Both the position numbers and the translations under genes were made by a program. This document shows, one piece after another, positions 8,831 through 16,841 of a DNA stretch of 64,000 nt. How positions within the stretch are numbered: position 1 is the stretch's first letter; each line of letters begins with the position of its first letter. The DNA is from Lachnospiraceae bacterium (lineage in GTDB: Bacteria; Bacillota; Clostridia; Lachnospirales; Lachnospiraceae): contig JAGKTQ010000016.1 of assembly GCA_021153325.1 (NCBI GenBank), positions 34,521 through 98,520 of the forward strand, in the 5' to 3' direction. The notes beneath the pieces were generated by a model, which was not told where the DNA came from, did no database searches, and saw nothing but the letters and a program-made list of their open reading frames with translations.

Positions 8831-8847
8831 TATAGTTTAAAACTATA
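8831..8847. promoter_or_regulatory. MET-box-like operator of metNIQ
   Basis: A perfect palindrome of two 8-base arms around one base, TATAGTTTTAAACTATA on the minus strand. As I recall it, this equals the MET-box consensus reported for the LysR-type regulator MtaR/MetR in streptococci, which controls methionine uptake and synthesis genes. It lies 116 bases upstream of metN, centred about 40 bases before the inferred transcription start. The palindrome is seen directly; the regulator is inferred, and no matching LysR gene adjoins it. Confidence 0.65.
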
Positions 8848-8863
8848 ACTGTATTTTTTCCAC

Positions 8864-8896
8864 AAAAAAAGGTCGTCATAAGACGACACTTTTTTT
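8864..8896 (-). terminator. Rho-independent terminator of the small gene at 8927-9238
   Basis: Six-base stem GTCGTC/GACGAC with loop ATAA, followed on the minus strand by seven T. The flanking A and T runs can extend the stem, so it may also work on the plus strand. Confidence 0.85.
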
Positions 8897-8926
8897 AACT
8901 CTTCTCCTTTATCCATTGAAATCATG

Positions 8927-9238
8927 TTACCATTGGAAGGTAAGCTGTTCATTATCATCCATAAAAGTCGGAAAGGCTTCTTCAGAATCTTCTCCAATGA
9001 CCAATTCTTCTTCCAAAGCAGATACAGGCATTTGCTCCTCTTTTTCCAAAGGGCGGCTTGTACCATTGCCTTTTTTTATAATTCCGAAACTGCTATCATA
9101 TCCAATATCCTTCAATAACTTTCTTACAGAACTTTCTGTATGGGTGCTCTCTTTTAAATCTATCATAACAATACCACGCTCATTATAAGCATGAATCCCT
9201 TTATCCAGTAAAAATTTAACCGCAGCATCCTTTTCCAT
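8927..9238 (-). CDS. Small protein of unknown function
   Basis: Not recognised. It encodes 103 residues from the ATG at 9238, which has GGAGG seven bases upstream; an in-frame TTG at 9244 is too near that site. The N-terminal two thirds (AVKFLLDKGIHAYNERG and SSVRKLLKDIGYDSS) look like a compact alpha/beta domain, and the C-terminal third is acidic (EEELVIGEDSEEAF) and probably disordered. There is no signal peptide or membrane segment. A good ribosome binding site and a strong terminator mark it as a real single-gene unit. It is divergent from the phosphatase gene at 9352, with both promoters in about 110 bases. Confidence 0.75.
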   Translation of the reverse strand: MEKDAAVKFLLDKGIHAYNERGIVMIDLKESTHTESSVRKLLKDIGYDSSFGIIKKGNGTSRPLEKEEQMPVSALEEELVIGEDSEEAFPTFMDDNEQLTFQW

Positions 9239-9351
9239 CTTCAAACCTCCGCTATACTTTTAAATTTGTTTTATTATAGCATATCCTTACAATCTATACT
9301 ATAATAAACATAGATTCAAAAGATTAGCAGAGAAAGGCATGGTAAATTTCT

Positions 9352-10077
9352 ATGAAACTAATTTTTATCCGTCACGGTGACCCTAACTACGAAAACGACT
9401 GTCTTACAGAAAAAGGTAAACGCGAAGCTTTAGCATTAGCAAAACGTGTGAAGAATTGGGATATTACACATATTTATTGCTCTCCATTTGGACGTGCACA
9501 GGAAACCGCCTCCTATTGTTTAAAAGAAATGAATCGTAATGATGCAACAACTTATGAATGGTTAAAAGAATTTTATGCTCCGATCATGCATCCGCATACA
9601 GGCTGGAAACGTTCACCATGGGATTTAATGCCATCCTATTGGACTGCAGAACCAAAGTTTTATGATAAAGACCATTGGTTTGAAGCTCCGGTTCTAAAAG
9701 CTGCTGAAATTGATATTAAAAAATATTATGATGAAGTATGCAAGGGATTGGATGGTGTTCTTGCGGAATATGGTTATGTTAGAAAAGATGGTTATTATCA
9801 AGTGACAAGACACCCCCAGAAGGAAGAAACTCTTGTGTTTTTCTGTCACTTGGGTGTGAGTTATGTTTGTATGTCGCACCTACTTGGAATCTCTCCATCT
9901 GTTATGTGGCAGAGCTTTTTCACTGCACCGACTTCCGTTACGATTTTAGGAAGTGAAGAACGAATCGAAGGGGAAGCTGGCTTCCGCTGTCAGGTACTGG
10001 GTGATACCAGACATTTATCTGATGTGGGAGAACCGATTTCGTCTTCCGGATATTTTGCAGAAGCTTTTCAACTTTAA
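9352..10077 (+). CDS. Histidine phosphatase family protein
   Basis: Member of the phosphoglycerate mutase-like histidine phosphatases. The first residues MKLIFIRHGDPNYEND carry the catalytic RHG, and YCSPFGRAQETA provides the second arginine-containing block. A later CHLG (in VFFCHLGVSYV) supplies the second conserved histidine. Length is 241 residues. Broad-specificity members remove phosphate from small metabolites or act on alpha-ribazole phosphate; nothing nearby (no cobalamin genes) points to a substrate. It appears to be transcribed alone: the gene upstream is divergent, and a bidirectional terminator follows it. The ribosome binding site is poor: AAAGG lies 14 bases before the ATG. Confidence 0.85.
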   Translation: MKLIFIRHGDPNYENDCLTEKGKREALALAKRVKNWDITHIYCSPFGRAQETASYCLKEMNRNDATTYEWLKEFYAPIMHPHTGWKRSPWDLMPSYWTAEPKFYDKDHWFEAPVLKAAEIDIKKYYDEVCKGLDGVLAEYGYVRKDGYYQVTRHPQKEETLVFFCHLGVSYVCMSHLLGISPSVMWQSFFTAPTSVTILGSEERIEGEAGFRCQVLGDTRHLSDVGEPISSSGYFAEAFQL

Positions 10078-10081
10078 TAAT

Positions 10082-10119
10082 AAAAAAGTGCCGATAGTAT
10101 TTACTACCGGTACTTTTTT
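10082..10119. terminator. Bidirectional terminator between the phosphatase gene and leuD
   Basis: GTGCCG/CGGTAC stem (one G-T pair) with an inner ATAGTA-like part, flanked by A6 on one side and T7 on the other. It serves the two converging genes. Confidence 0.85.
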
Positions 10120-10149
10120 ATTGTTTCATAGTCTGTTTTTTAAAAAGAA

Positions 10150-10638
10150 TTATTTCTGATTAATGTAATTAACTAATCCTTCTGCAGCAATAATTTTCTG
10201 CATGAATTCTGGGAATGCCTGCCCCTGGAAAGTAGTCCCCTTTGTTACATTTGTAATCACACCGGAATCAAAGTCAACTTCTACTTCATCTCCTGCTTCA
10301 ATGCCTTTGGATGCTTCTGGACATTCGATGATTGGAAGACCGATGTTGATAGCATTACGATAAAAGATTCTTGCGAAAGTTTCTGCGATCACACAGCTTA
10401 CGCCTGCCGCTTTAATGGCGATTGGGGCATGCTCTCTGGAAGAACCACAGCCGAAGTTTTTATCAGCTACAATAATATCGCCTTTCTTGACATTTTTTAT
10501 AAAGTCTTTGTCAATATCTTCCATACAATGCTGAGCCAGTTCTGCCGGATCAGAGGAATTTAAATATCTTGCAGGAATAATAACATCTGTATCTACATTA
10601 TCTCCAAATTTAAAAACAGTACCATTTGCTTTTTTCAT
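10150..10638 (-). CDS. leuD: 3-isopropylmalate dehydratase small subunit
   Basis: Small (swivel) subunit of isopropylmalate isomerase, second step of leucine synthesis. The 162-residue length and the start KANGTVFKFGDNVDTDVIIPARYL fit the short LeuD/HacB type seen in Clostridia and archaea. The substrate loop ADKNFGCGSSREHAPIA is intact. It follows leuC by 26 bases and shares its promoter. Homoaconitase of similar sequence is possible in principle, but the other leucine and valine genes in the window support LeuD. Confidence 0.95.
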   Translation of the reverse strand: MKKANGTVFKFGDNVDTDVIIPARYLNSSDPAELAQHCMEDIDKDFIKNVKKGDIIVADKNFGCGSSREHAPIAIKAAGVSCVIAETFARIFYRNAINIGLPIIECPEASKGIEAGDEVEVDFDSGVITNVTKGTTFQGQAFPEFMQKIIAAEGLVNYINQK

Positions 10639-10664
10639 TTTAATACCTATGCCTTTCTCTCTAC

Positions 10665-11930
10665 TTACATAATCTCTTCTGGTCCTGAAATTTTTCCAGT
10701 AACAGCACTTGCTGCTGCAACAGCCGGGCTTGCTAAATAAATTTCAGAGTTTACATGTCCCATACGTCCTACGAAGTTACGATTTGTTGTAGATACACAA
10801 CGTTCCCCTTCTGCCAGGATACCCATGTAACCACCAAGGCAAGGTCCACAGGTCGGTGTACTTACAACTGCACCGGCTTCAATAAAAGTCTTTAATAAGC
10901 CTTCTTCCATAGCGGACATGTAAATTGCCTGTGTAGCAGGGATAACGATACAGCGTAAGCCTTTCTTTACATGTTTACCCTGCAATACCTCTGCAGCGAT
11001 ACGAAGGTCATCCAGTCTTCCGTTCGTACAGGAACCGATAACGACCTGATCAATTTCAATGTCCTCTTTGATCTCACTTAATGTCTTTGTATTTTCAGGA
11101 AGATGTGGGAATGCTACAGTAGATTCCAAAGTGCTCAGATCGATCGTATATTCTTCGTCATATACGGCATCTTCATCTGCTTCGTAAATTTTATAGCTTC
11201 TTGTGGAATGCTCTTTCATATAAGCTTCGGCAATATCATCTACAGGGAAAATACCATTTTTTCCACCAGCTTCGATTGCCATGTTGGCAATCGTAAAACG
11301 ATCATCCATAGAAAGATTGCGGATACCTTCGCCAACAAATTCCATAGATTTATAAAGAGCACCATCTACACCAATCATACCGATGATGTGTAAGATAATA
11401 TCTTTACCACTTACCCATTTGTTTGGTTTTCCAACTAAATTAAATTTAATCGCACCAGGTACTTTGAACCATGCTTTACCAGTGGCCATACCAGCAGCCA
11501 TATCCGTACTTCCTACACCTGTGGAGAAAGCACCAAGTGCACCATATGTACAAGTATGAGAATCAGCACCGATAATAACATCACCAGCCACAGTCAAACC
11601 TTTTTCAGGAAGCAGTGCATGTTCAATACCCATCTCACCAACTTCAAAATAATTTGTAATTTCATTTCTTTTTGCAAATTCACGTACGCATTTGCAGTGT
11701 TCTGCAGATTTAATATCTTTATTTGGAACAAAATGATCCGGTACGAGGGCAATTTTATCTTTGTCAAACACACCGTCTACCTTCATTTTATCCATTTCTT
11801 TAATTGCAACAGGACTCGTAATATCATTTCCGAGTACTAAATCCAAATCTGCCTCAATCAACTGACCTGCTTCTACTTTGTCAAGTCCTGCATGAGCCGC
11901 AAGGATTTTCTGCGTCATTGTCATTCCCAT
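10665..11930 (-). CDS. leuC: 3-isopropylmalate dehydratase large subunit
   Basis: Catalytic 4Fe-4S subunit that interconverts 2- and 3-isopropylmalate together with LeuD. Blocks seen are GADSHTCTYGALGAF, the cysteine in IGSCTNGR, and the CGPCLGG pair, which together supply the three cluster ligands. From the ATG at 11930 the product has 421 residues, normal for the LeuC/HacA short type. GGAGG stands eight bases before this ATG, and the longer upstream frame has no site. The promoter and a LysR-type operator lie upstream, next to a divergent LysR gene that is the likely regulator. Confidence 0.96.
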   Translation of the reverse strand: MGMTMTQKILAAHAGLDKVEAGQLIEADLDLVLGNDITSPVAIKEMDKMKVDGVFDKDKIALVPDHFVPNKDIKSAEHCKCVREFAKRNEITNYFEVGEMGIEHALLPEKGLTVAGDVIIGADSHTCTYGALGAFSTGVGSTDMAAGMATGKAWFKVPGAIKFNLVGKPNKWVSGKDIILHIIGMIGVDGALYKSMEFVGEGIRNLSMDDRFTIANMAIEAGGKNGIFPVDDIAEAYMKEHSTRSYKIYEADEDAVYDEEYTIDLSTLESTVAFPHLPENTKTLSEIKEDIEIDQVVIGSCTNGRLDDLRIAAEVLQGKHVKKGLRCIVIPATQAIYMSAMEEGLLKTFIEAGAVVSTPTCGPCLGGYMGILAEGERCVSTTNRNFVGRMGHVNSEIYLASPAVAAASAVTGKISGPEEIM

Positions 11931-11960
11931 TATTCTTTCCTCCATTAAAAAAAATCCGTT

Positions 11961-11976
11961 AGTTATCAAAATAACT
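11961..11976 (-). other. Leader hairpin of leuC
   Basis: Perfect six-base inverted repeat AGTTAT/ATAACT with a four-base loop, in the 5' untranslated region; eight T occur a few bases further on. It is AT-rich and weak, so a terminator-like or attenuating role is only possible. Confidence 0.35.
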
Positions 11977-11986
11977 CTCTTTTGAT

Positions 11987-12015
11987 ATATTATCATAAAC
12001 TTAGAATGACCACAA
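11987..12015 (-). promoter_or_regulatory. leuCD promoter
   Basis: On the minus strand TTGTGG at 12015-12010, 17 bases, then TAATAT at 11992-11987. The inferred transcription start is about 11980. The LysR-type palindrome at 12037-12053 is centred about 65 bases upstream of it. Confidence 0.65.
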
Positions 12016-12036
12016 ATACATATTATTTATGTTCTT

Positions 12037-12053
12037 TATAACTTGAAGTTATA
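12037..12053. promoter_or_regulatory. LysR-type operator between leuC and the LysR gene
   Basis: Seventeen-base perfect palindrome TATAACTTGAAGTTATA with the T-N11-A form typical of LysR binding sites. Its centre near -65 of the leuC promoter is the classical position of a LysR recognition site. It is also about 70 bases before the LysR start, so it could serve autoregulation. Confidence 0.65.
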
Positions 12054-12116
12054 TGTGTGGCATGATATATTTAGTTTTAGTTATGAATTAAATTATGTAT
12101 TTTAGGAGCTCGTTTC

Positions 12117-13034
12117 ATGGAAAATAATTTGAACCTTTATTATATTTTTTATACCGTTGCTAAGCATCAGAGCTTTTCTCTAGCTGCCAAGGAGCTGTTT
12201 ATCAGTCAGCCAGCAGTCAGCAAATCTATTTCTAAGCTGGAAGAAAATTTACAGACACAGCTTTTTATCCGCAGTTCCAAAGGAGTTCGTCTGACCGAAG
12301 AAGGCGTAATACTGTATAAACAGGCAGAAAATGCATTTTTGTCTTTAAAAACAGGTGAGGAACAGTTAAGTAGACGAAAAGAATTAGGTATGGGACAGCT
12401 TTCAATCGGTGTAAGTAATACGTTATGTAAACATGTATTACTTCCCTATTTAAAGGATTTCATTAAAGAATATCCTCACATTCGTATTTCCATTGAATGC
12501 CAGTCCAGTTTTCACACGATTGAAGCTTTAAAAAATGGTAAAGTCGATATCGGATTGATCGGAGAACCAGAAAGCAAAAATAATGATATCCTTTTTTTCC
12601 CAGTCAAAGAAATCCAGGATGGCTTTGTAACGACCAAAAGTTATTTGGAAAATTTAAAGAAAAGAATCCCTACGGAATGCAGTGACATAGATTCAGAAAC
12701 ACTTCTTTCCAATGCAGTTCTTATGATGCTTGATAAAGATAATCTGACAAGGCAGTATATTGATAATTGTTTAAATAATAATGGACTTTTTAATATGCAA
12801 ACGATTGAAGTATCTTCTATGGATCTGTTAATTGACTTTGTGAAGATTGATTTAGGAATTGCCTGTGTCATTGAAGATTTTGTAAAGAAAGAACTGGAAG
12901 AACGTACATTGATACGCTTTCCACTGCCCTTTTCTATTCCCAAAAGAAAAATTGGATTTGCCTGCTTAAAACAAACAAACCCTTCTTCTTCTATGAATGA
13001 ATTTATGCAATTTTATTTTCCATCATATAAATGA
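12117..13034 (+). CDS. LysR family transcriptional regulator
   Basis: 305 residues. The N-terminal winged helix-turn-helix is clear: FYTVAKHQSFSLAAKELFISQPAVSKSISKLEENLQ is split here between helix 2 and the recognition helix around residues 12-45. The rest is a periplasmic-binding-like effector domain (from about residue 90). The start ATG has AGGAG nine bases upstream. The gene is divergent from leuCD, and a LysR-type palindrome sits between them, so leuCD is the likely target; the effector might be a leucine-pathway intermediate, which is inference. Its last 22 bases overlap the end of the converging ATPase gene at 13013. Confidence 0.9.
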   Translation: MENNLNLYYIFYTVAKHQSFSLAAKELFISQPAVSKSISKLEENLQTQLFIRSSKGVRLTEEGVILYKQAENAFLSLKTGEEQLSRRKELGMGQLSIGVSNTLCKHVLLPYLKDFIKEYPHIRISIECQSSFHTIEALKNGKVDIGLIGEPESKNNDILFFPVKEIQDGFVTTKSYLENLKKRIPTECSDIDSETLLSNAVLMMLDKDNLTRQYIDNCLNNNGLFNMQTIEVSSMDLLIDFVKIDLGIACVIEDFVKKELEERTLIRFPLPFSIPKRKIGFACLKQTNPSSSMNEFMQFYFPSYK

Positions 13035-14878
13035 CAACACACCATATGTCCCTTTTCTATTTCCTGCATAACTGGAGTTTTCATTTTGCAGATTTCCGTA
13101 CATTTTATGCAACGTGTCTGGAATTTGCATCCTGAAGGTGAAAGGGATGAAGATAGAATATTTTCTTTTAAAATAATGCGTTTACCCTTTACATCTGGGT
13201 CAGGAATTAAAATGGCAGAAAAAAGAGCTTTTGTATAAGGATGAAGCGGATTACGGAAAATATCTTCCGTAGCTCCTATTTCTATGATACTTCCCAAATA
13301 CATAATCGCAACGGTATCAGAAATATGTTCTACCACAGACAGATCATGGGAAATAAAAAGGTACGTTAAATGATATTTTTCCTGTAAATCTTGTAACAAG
13401 TTAATGATCTGTGTCCGCATGGAAATATCTAATGCAGAAACAGGTTCATCGCAGACTATAAATTCTGGTCTTAAAGCGAGTGCCCGTGCAATACAAATAC
13501 GCTGTCTTTGTCCACCTGAAAATTCATGCGGATAGCGTTGTTTGTAGCTTTCCTGCAGACCGCAGGCACGCATCATAGCAGATATATAAGTATCGAGCTC
13601 TATCTTTGGCACTATATTATGCTCTCTTACTGCTTCTTTCATGATTTCATCTATCGTAAGTCTCGGAGATAAACAGGCATACGGATCTTGAAAAATAATC
13701 TGCATTTTCGTACGAAGAAGCCGTAATTGTTCTGCCGATACTTTGCTGATATCCTGTCCGTTAAAGAAAATATTCCCGTCCGTTTTTTCGAGCAATCTAA
13801 GAATCGTACGTCCTGTCGTCGATTTTCCACATCCGGATTCCCCGACCAATCCAAGAGTCGTTCCTCTTTTTAAAGTAAAACTTACATCATCTACTGCTTT
13901 CACAATGCCTTTACCAGGAGATATGAAATTACCTCTTTGTGGAAAGTATTTTTTTAAGTGTGATACTTCTAAAATGCTATCCTTTTTTTCAGGAAAAGAA
14001 CCAATTTTAACAAAATGTTTTTCGGCAAATGCGTGAGAACGCATAAGCTGAACGGTATAAGGATGTTGGGGACTTTTGAAGATTTCCTTTACAGACCCCT
14101 TTTCTACCACGCTGCCATCCTTCATAACAATCATTTCGTCAGCAATTTGAGCAATAACACCTAGATCATGCGTGATCAGCAGTATAGTGATGTTAAGTTT
14201 GTTTTTTAGTTCCAGCAGCAGATCAAGAATCTGAGCCTGCGTAGTAACATCTAATGCGGTCGTTGGTTCATCTGCTACGATTATTCGGGGATGGCATACA
14301 AGAGCTATAGCAAGCATAATACGCTGACACATACCACCGGACAATTCATGAGGATACATTTTGTAAACTTCTTCTTTGTTTGTGATTCCAACAAGCTCAA
14401 GCATTTCTAACGTACGATTTTTTCTCTCTTTTTTGTACATTTTAGGGTGATGCAATTTTATTACTTCATCCATCTGGCAGCCGATACGAAACACCGGATT
14501 CAGACTGGTTGCCGGTTCCTGAAAGATCATAGACATTTGCTTACCACGAAGCTTCTGCATCACATGCGCTGGTGCATTTATAACATTTACCGCATGGCTT
14601 TCCATATTAATACGAATCTGCCCTTTTATAGTCTGTCCTTCAGAGCGGTCTAATAGCTGAAACAAAGAAAGTGCAGTAACGGTTTTGCCACAGCCGGACT
14701 CTCCTACAATTCCAACGATTTTTCCTTTTGGTATGTCGAAAGAAATACCATTCATTGCTTTTACCATACCACTGTCCGTAAAAAAATAAGTATGAACATT
14801 CTCAAATTCCACAATATTGTCCGGGTCTTTCATGACCGTCAAATATGCGGATCTTGAATTTTTTTTTCTAAATGACAT
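13013..14878 (-). CDS. Fused dipeptide/oligopeptide ABC ATPase (OppD-OppF type)
   Basis: A 621-residue protein with two complete ABC domains. The first has GESGCGKTVTAL, LSGGMCQRI and IIVADEPTTALD, followed by an OppD-like tail. The second has GESGCGKSTTGR, FSGGQRQRI and IVCDEPVSALD, then the oligopeptide/dipeptide C-terminal block with four cysteines (CKFQTRCIKCTEIC) that in related proteins holds an iron-sulfur cluster. In most Firmicutes these two are separate genes; GsiA- and YejF-type proteins are fused like this one. It is the last gene of the operon and overlaps the converging LysR gene by 22 bases. The ATPase is cytosolic and powers the two permeases upstream. Confidence 0.92.
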   Translation of the reverse strand: MSFRKKNSRSAYLTVMKDPDNIVEFENVHTYFFTDSGMVKAMNGISFDIPKGKIVGIVGESGCGKTVTALSLFQLLDRSEGQTIKGQIRINMESHAVNVINAPAHVMQKLRGKQMSMIFQEPATSLNPVFRIGCQMDEVIKLHHPKMYKKERKNRTLEMLELVGITNKEEVYKMYPHELSGGMCQRIMLAIALVCHPRIIVADEPTTALDVTTQAQILDLLLELKNKLNITILLITHDLGVIAQIADEMIVMKDGSVVEKGSVKEIFKSPQHPYTVQLMRSHAFAEKHFVKIGSFPEKKDSILEVSHLKKYFPQRGNFISPGKGIVKAVDDVSFTLKRGTTLGLVGESGCGKSTTGRTILRLLEKTDGNIFFNGQDISKVSAEQLRLLRTKMQIIFQDPYACLSPRLTIDEIMKEAVREHNIVPKIELDTYISAMMRACGLQESYKQRYPHEFSGGQRQRICIARALALRPEFIVCDEPVSALDISMRTQIINLLQDLQEKYHLTYLFISHDLSVVEHISDTVAIMYLGSIIEIGATEDIFRNPLHPYTKALFSAILIPDPDVKGKRIILKENILSSSLSPSGCKFQTRCIKCTEICKMKTPVMQEIEKGHMVCCHLYDGK

Positions 14879-14893
14879 TTTTATCCTGCCTTT

Positions 14894-15841
14894 CTATGTA
14901 TGCTTCCTCTTAGGGTCTAAAGCTTCTCTTAATCCATCACCAACAAAGTGAAAGCCAAGCACCGTAAGAAAAATCAGCGTTCCAGCAGGAATCCATACAA
15001 ACCAATAATTTGTCATAACATAGATATTGTTTACTGTATGAAGCATATTTCCCCAGGAAGCATAGGGATATTTGACACCCAATCCCAAGAAGCTTAAGGT
15101 TGCCTCTGAAAGAATCACATTTCCTAAGTCCATAGTCGCGATTATGATAAGCTGCGGTATCACATTTGGTATCAAATGCCTGCCTATACAGTGACGTGTT
15201 TTGATACCAGCTGCTTTAGCAGCAACTATAAATTCCTGCTCACGCAAGGATAAAATTTGTCCACGAACAATTCTTGCAACGGCAGACCAACGAAATAGTC
15301 CTAATATTAAGCAAAGCATGCAAATACGAATGCCGCCATCCAATTTATAATAATCCATGATAGAACCTAAAATAATGTAAAGTGGCAAAGAAGGAATGCA
15401 GTTTATAATATCGACAAAACGCATGAATAAAGCATCTACCCATTTGCCTAAATAACCGGCAATACTACCGATTACAGTACCAATAAGAAGTTCCATTGCA
15501 ACAACGCTAATACTGAGTAACAAAGAAATTCGTCCACCATATATCAGACGTGTAAGGATATCCATGCCATTTCCGTCTGTTCCTAAAAGGTGCTTGGAGG
15601 ATGGTGGTTCATATACAGAATTTACAGAAATTACTTTATATTTGCATTCTGCTTTAGCAACTTCTTGTTCTTTTGTTTCTGTCGTACGGAATACCTCTGT
15701 TTCACCATAAGGTGTTAAAATACTGCCGAGGAAGGTAAAAAGAAATATAAGGGTTAATAGAAACATGCCCGTCATCGCTAATTTATTTCTAAAAAGACGT
15801 TTTCTAATCAACATTTTGGGAGATAAAACATTTTTTTCCAT
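14894..15841 (-). CDS. Peptide/nickel-type ABC transporter permease (OppC/DppC)
   Basis: 315 residues. An N-terminal hydrophobic segment (about 17-40) precedes an extracellular loop and a block of further membrane segments, the usual OppC plan. The EAA loop reads FIVAAKAAGIKTRHCIGRHLIPNV. The GGRISLLLSISVVAMELLIGTVIG block is also typical. It follows the OppB-type permease by 12 bases. The transported compound cannot be told from the permease; peptides are most likely given the family and the fused ATPase. Confidence 0.92.
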   Translation of the reverse strand: MEKNVLSPKMLIRKRLFRNKLAMTGMFLLTLIFLFTFLGSILTPYGETEVFRTTETKEQEVAKAECKYKVISVNSVYEPPSSKHLLGTDGNGMDILTRLIYGGRISLLLSISVVAMELLIGTVIGSIAGYLGKWVDALFMRFVDIINCIPSLPLYIILGSIMDYYKLDGGIRICMLCLILGLFRWSAVARIVRGQILSLREQEFIVAAKAAGIKTRHCIGRHLIPNVIPQLIIIATMDLGNVILSEATLSFLGLGVKYPYASWGNMLHTVNNIYVMTNYWFVWIPAGTLIFLTVLGFHFVGDGLREALDPKRKHT

Positions 15842-15853
15842 GCTTCTCTCCTT

Positions 15854-16840
15854 CTAAACCATTTGTACCCTTGGGTCAACTGCAGCATATAAAATATCAG
15901 CAAGTAAGTTTCCAAGAAGAGTTAATACTGCTAAAAACAGCATATAAAACATAGAAAATGGAATATCACCATTTACCATAGACTGATAAGCGGTATATCC
16001 AATTCCGGGAATCTGAAACAAAGTTTCTGTAATCAATGCCCCTCCAAAAAGTTCTGGTAGTGAAGAACCAAGAACCGTAATAAGTGGAAGCAACGTATTA
16101 CGAAATGCATGTTGATAGATTACTTTATGTTCTGGCAGCCCATTTGCCCTTGCAGTACGAATAAAATCAGAATGTAAAACTTCCAACATATTTGTTCTTG
16201 TAAAACGTATTAAACTACCGATATTAGTAATCGTCAAAGTAAGGATCGGGAGTAGCATATGTTCTGCCACATCCAGAAACTGTTTAAAGGGACTATATTG
16301 TTCATGCATACGACCTACGATACCATATAGATCAAACCAACCTAATTTTACTGAGAAAAGATATTTGAGTATGGTAGCAAAAAAGAACGATGGCAGGGAA
16401 ATACCTATCAATGCTACTACTGTAATGGTGTGATCCAACTTACTATATTGCCTTCTTGCTGCAAGGATTCCTGCGGGGATCGAAAGGAAGATTTCCAGTA
16501 TAAAGGCTGTTGCTGCAAGGAATATAGAATATCCAATCACTTCTTGGAATTTGGTAATGACCGGTTTATTCCATTGCCATGAGTCGCCAAAATCTCCTTG
16601 CAATGCATTTCCAAGCCAATGAAGGTAACCGGGAAGAATCCCTTGTTCCAGACCGTAGGCTGCCTTTAATTGTACTAGCCATTCGTCATAGCTTTTTGCA
16701 CCCGGCTGTTGGGACAATGTTCTTGCCCTTGTTTCCACATAGGAAGATGGTAAAAGACGCATCATTGAATAGATGAGCAGCCCTACAAAGAAAAGAATCA
16801 GGAAACTTTGCAGAAGCCTCTTGAACAAAAACTTTTTCAT
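15854..16840 (-). CDS. Peptide/nickel-type ABC transporter permease (OppB/DppB)
   Basis: 328 residues with about six membrane segments. The EAA loop is DFIRTARANGLPEHKVIYQHAFRN, and the end GGALITETLFQIPGIGYTAYQSMVNGD is a family block. The start lies one base after the stop of the binding-protein gene, so the two are tightly coupled. It pairs with the OppC-type permease downstream to form the channel. Confidence 0.93.
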   Translation of the reverse strand: MKKFLFKRLLQSFLILFFVGLLIYSMMRLLPSSYVETRARTLSQQPGAKSYDEWLVQLKAAYGLEQGILPGYLHWLGNALQGDFGDSWQWNKPVITKFQEVIGYSIFLAATAFILEIFLSIPAGILAARRQYSKLDHTITVVALIGISLPSFFFATILKYLFSVKLGWFDLYGIVGRMHEQYSPFKQFLDVAEHMLLPILTLTITNIGSLIRFTRTNMLEVLHSDFIRTARANGLPEHKVIYQHAFRNTLLPLITVLGSSLPELFGGALITETLFQIPGIGYTAYQSMVNGDIPFSMFYMLFLAVLTLLGNLLADILYAAVDPRVQMV

Positions 16841-16841
16841 T

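Noticed and set aside
8716..8926. Possible SAM riboswitch before metN
   Set aside because: The leader is about 85-90 bases and shows neither the S-box core nor an anti-terminator layout; the only strong elements are the palindrome and the terminator of the upstream gene.
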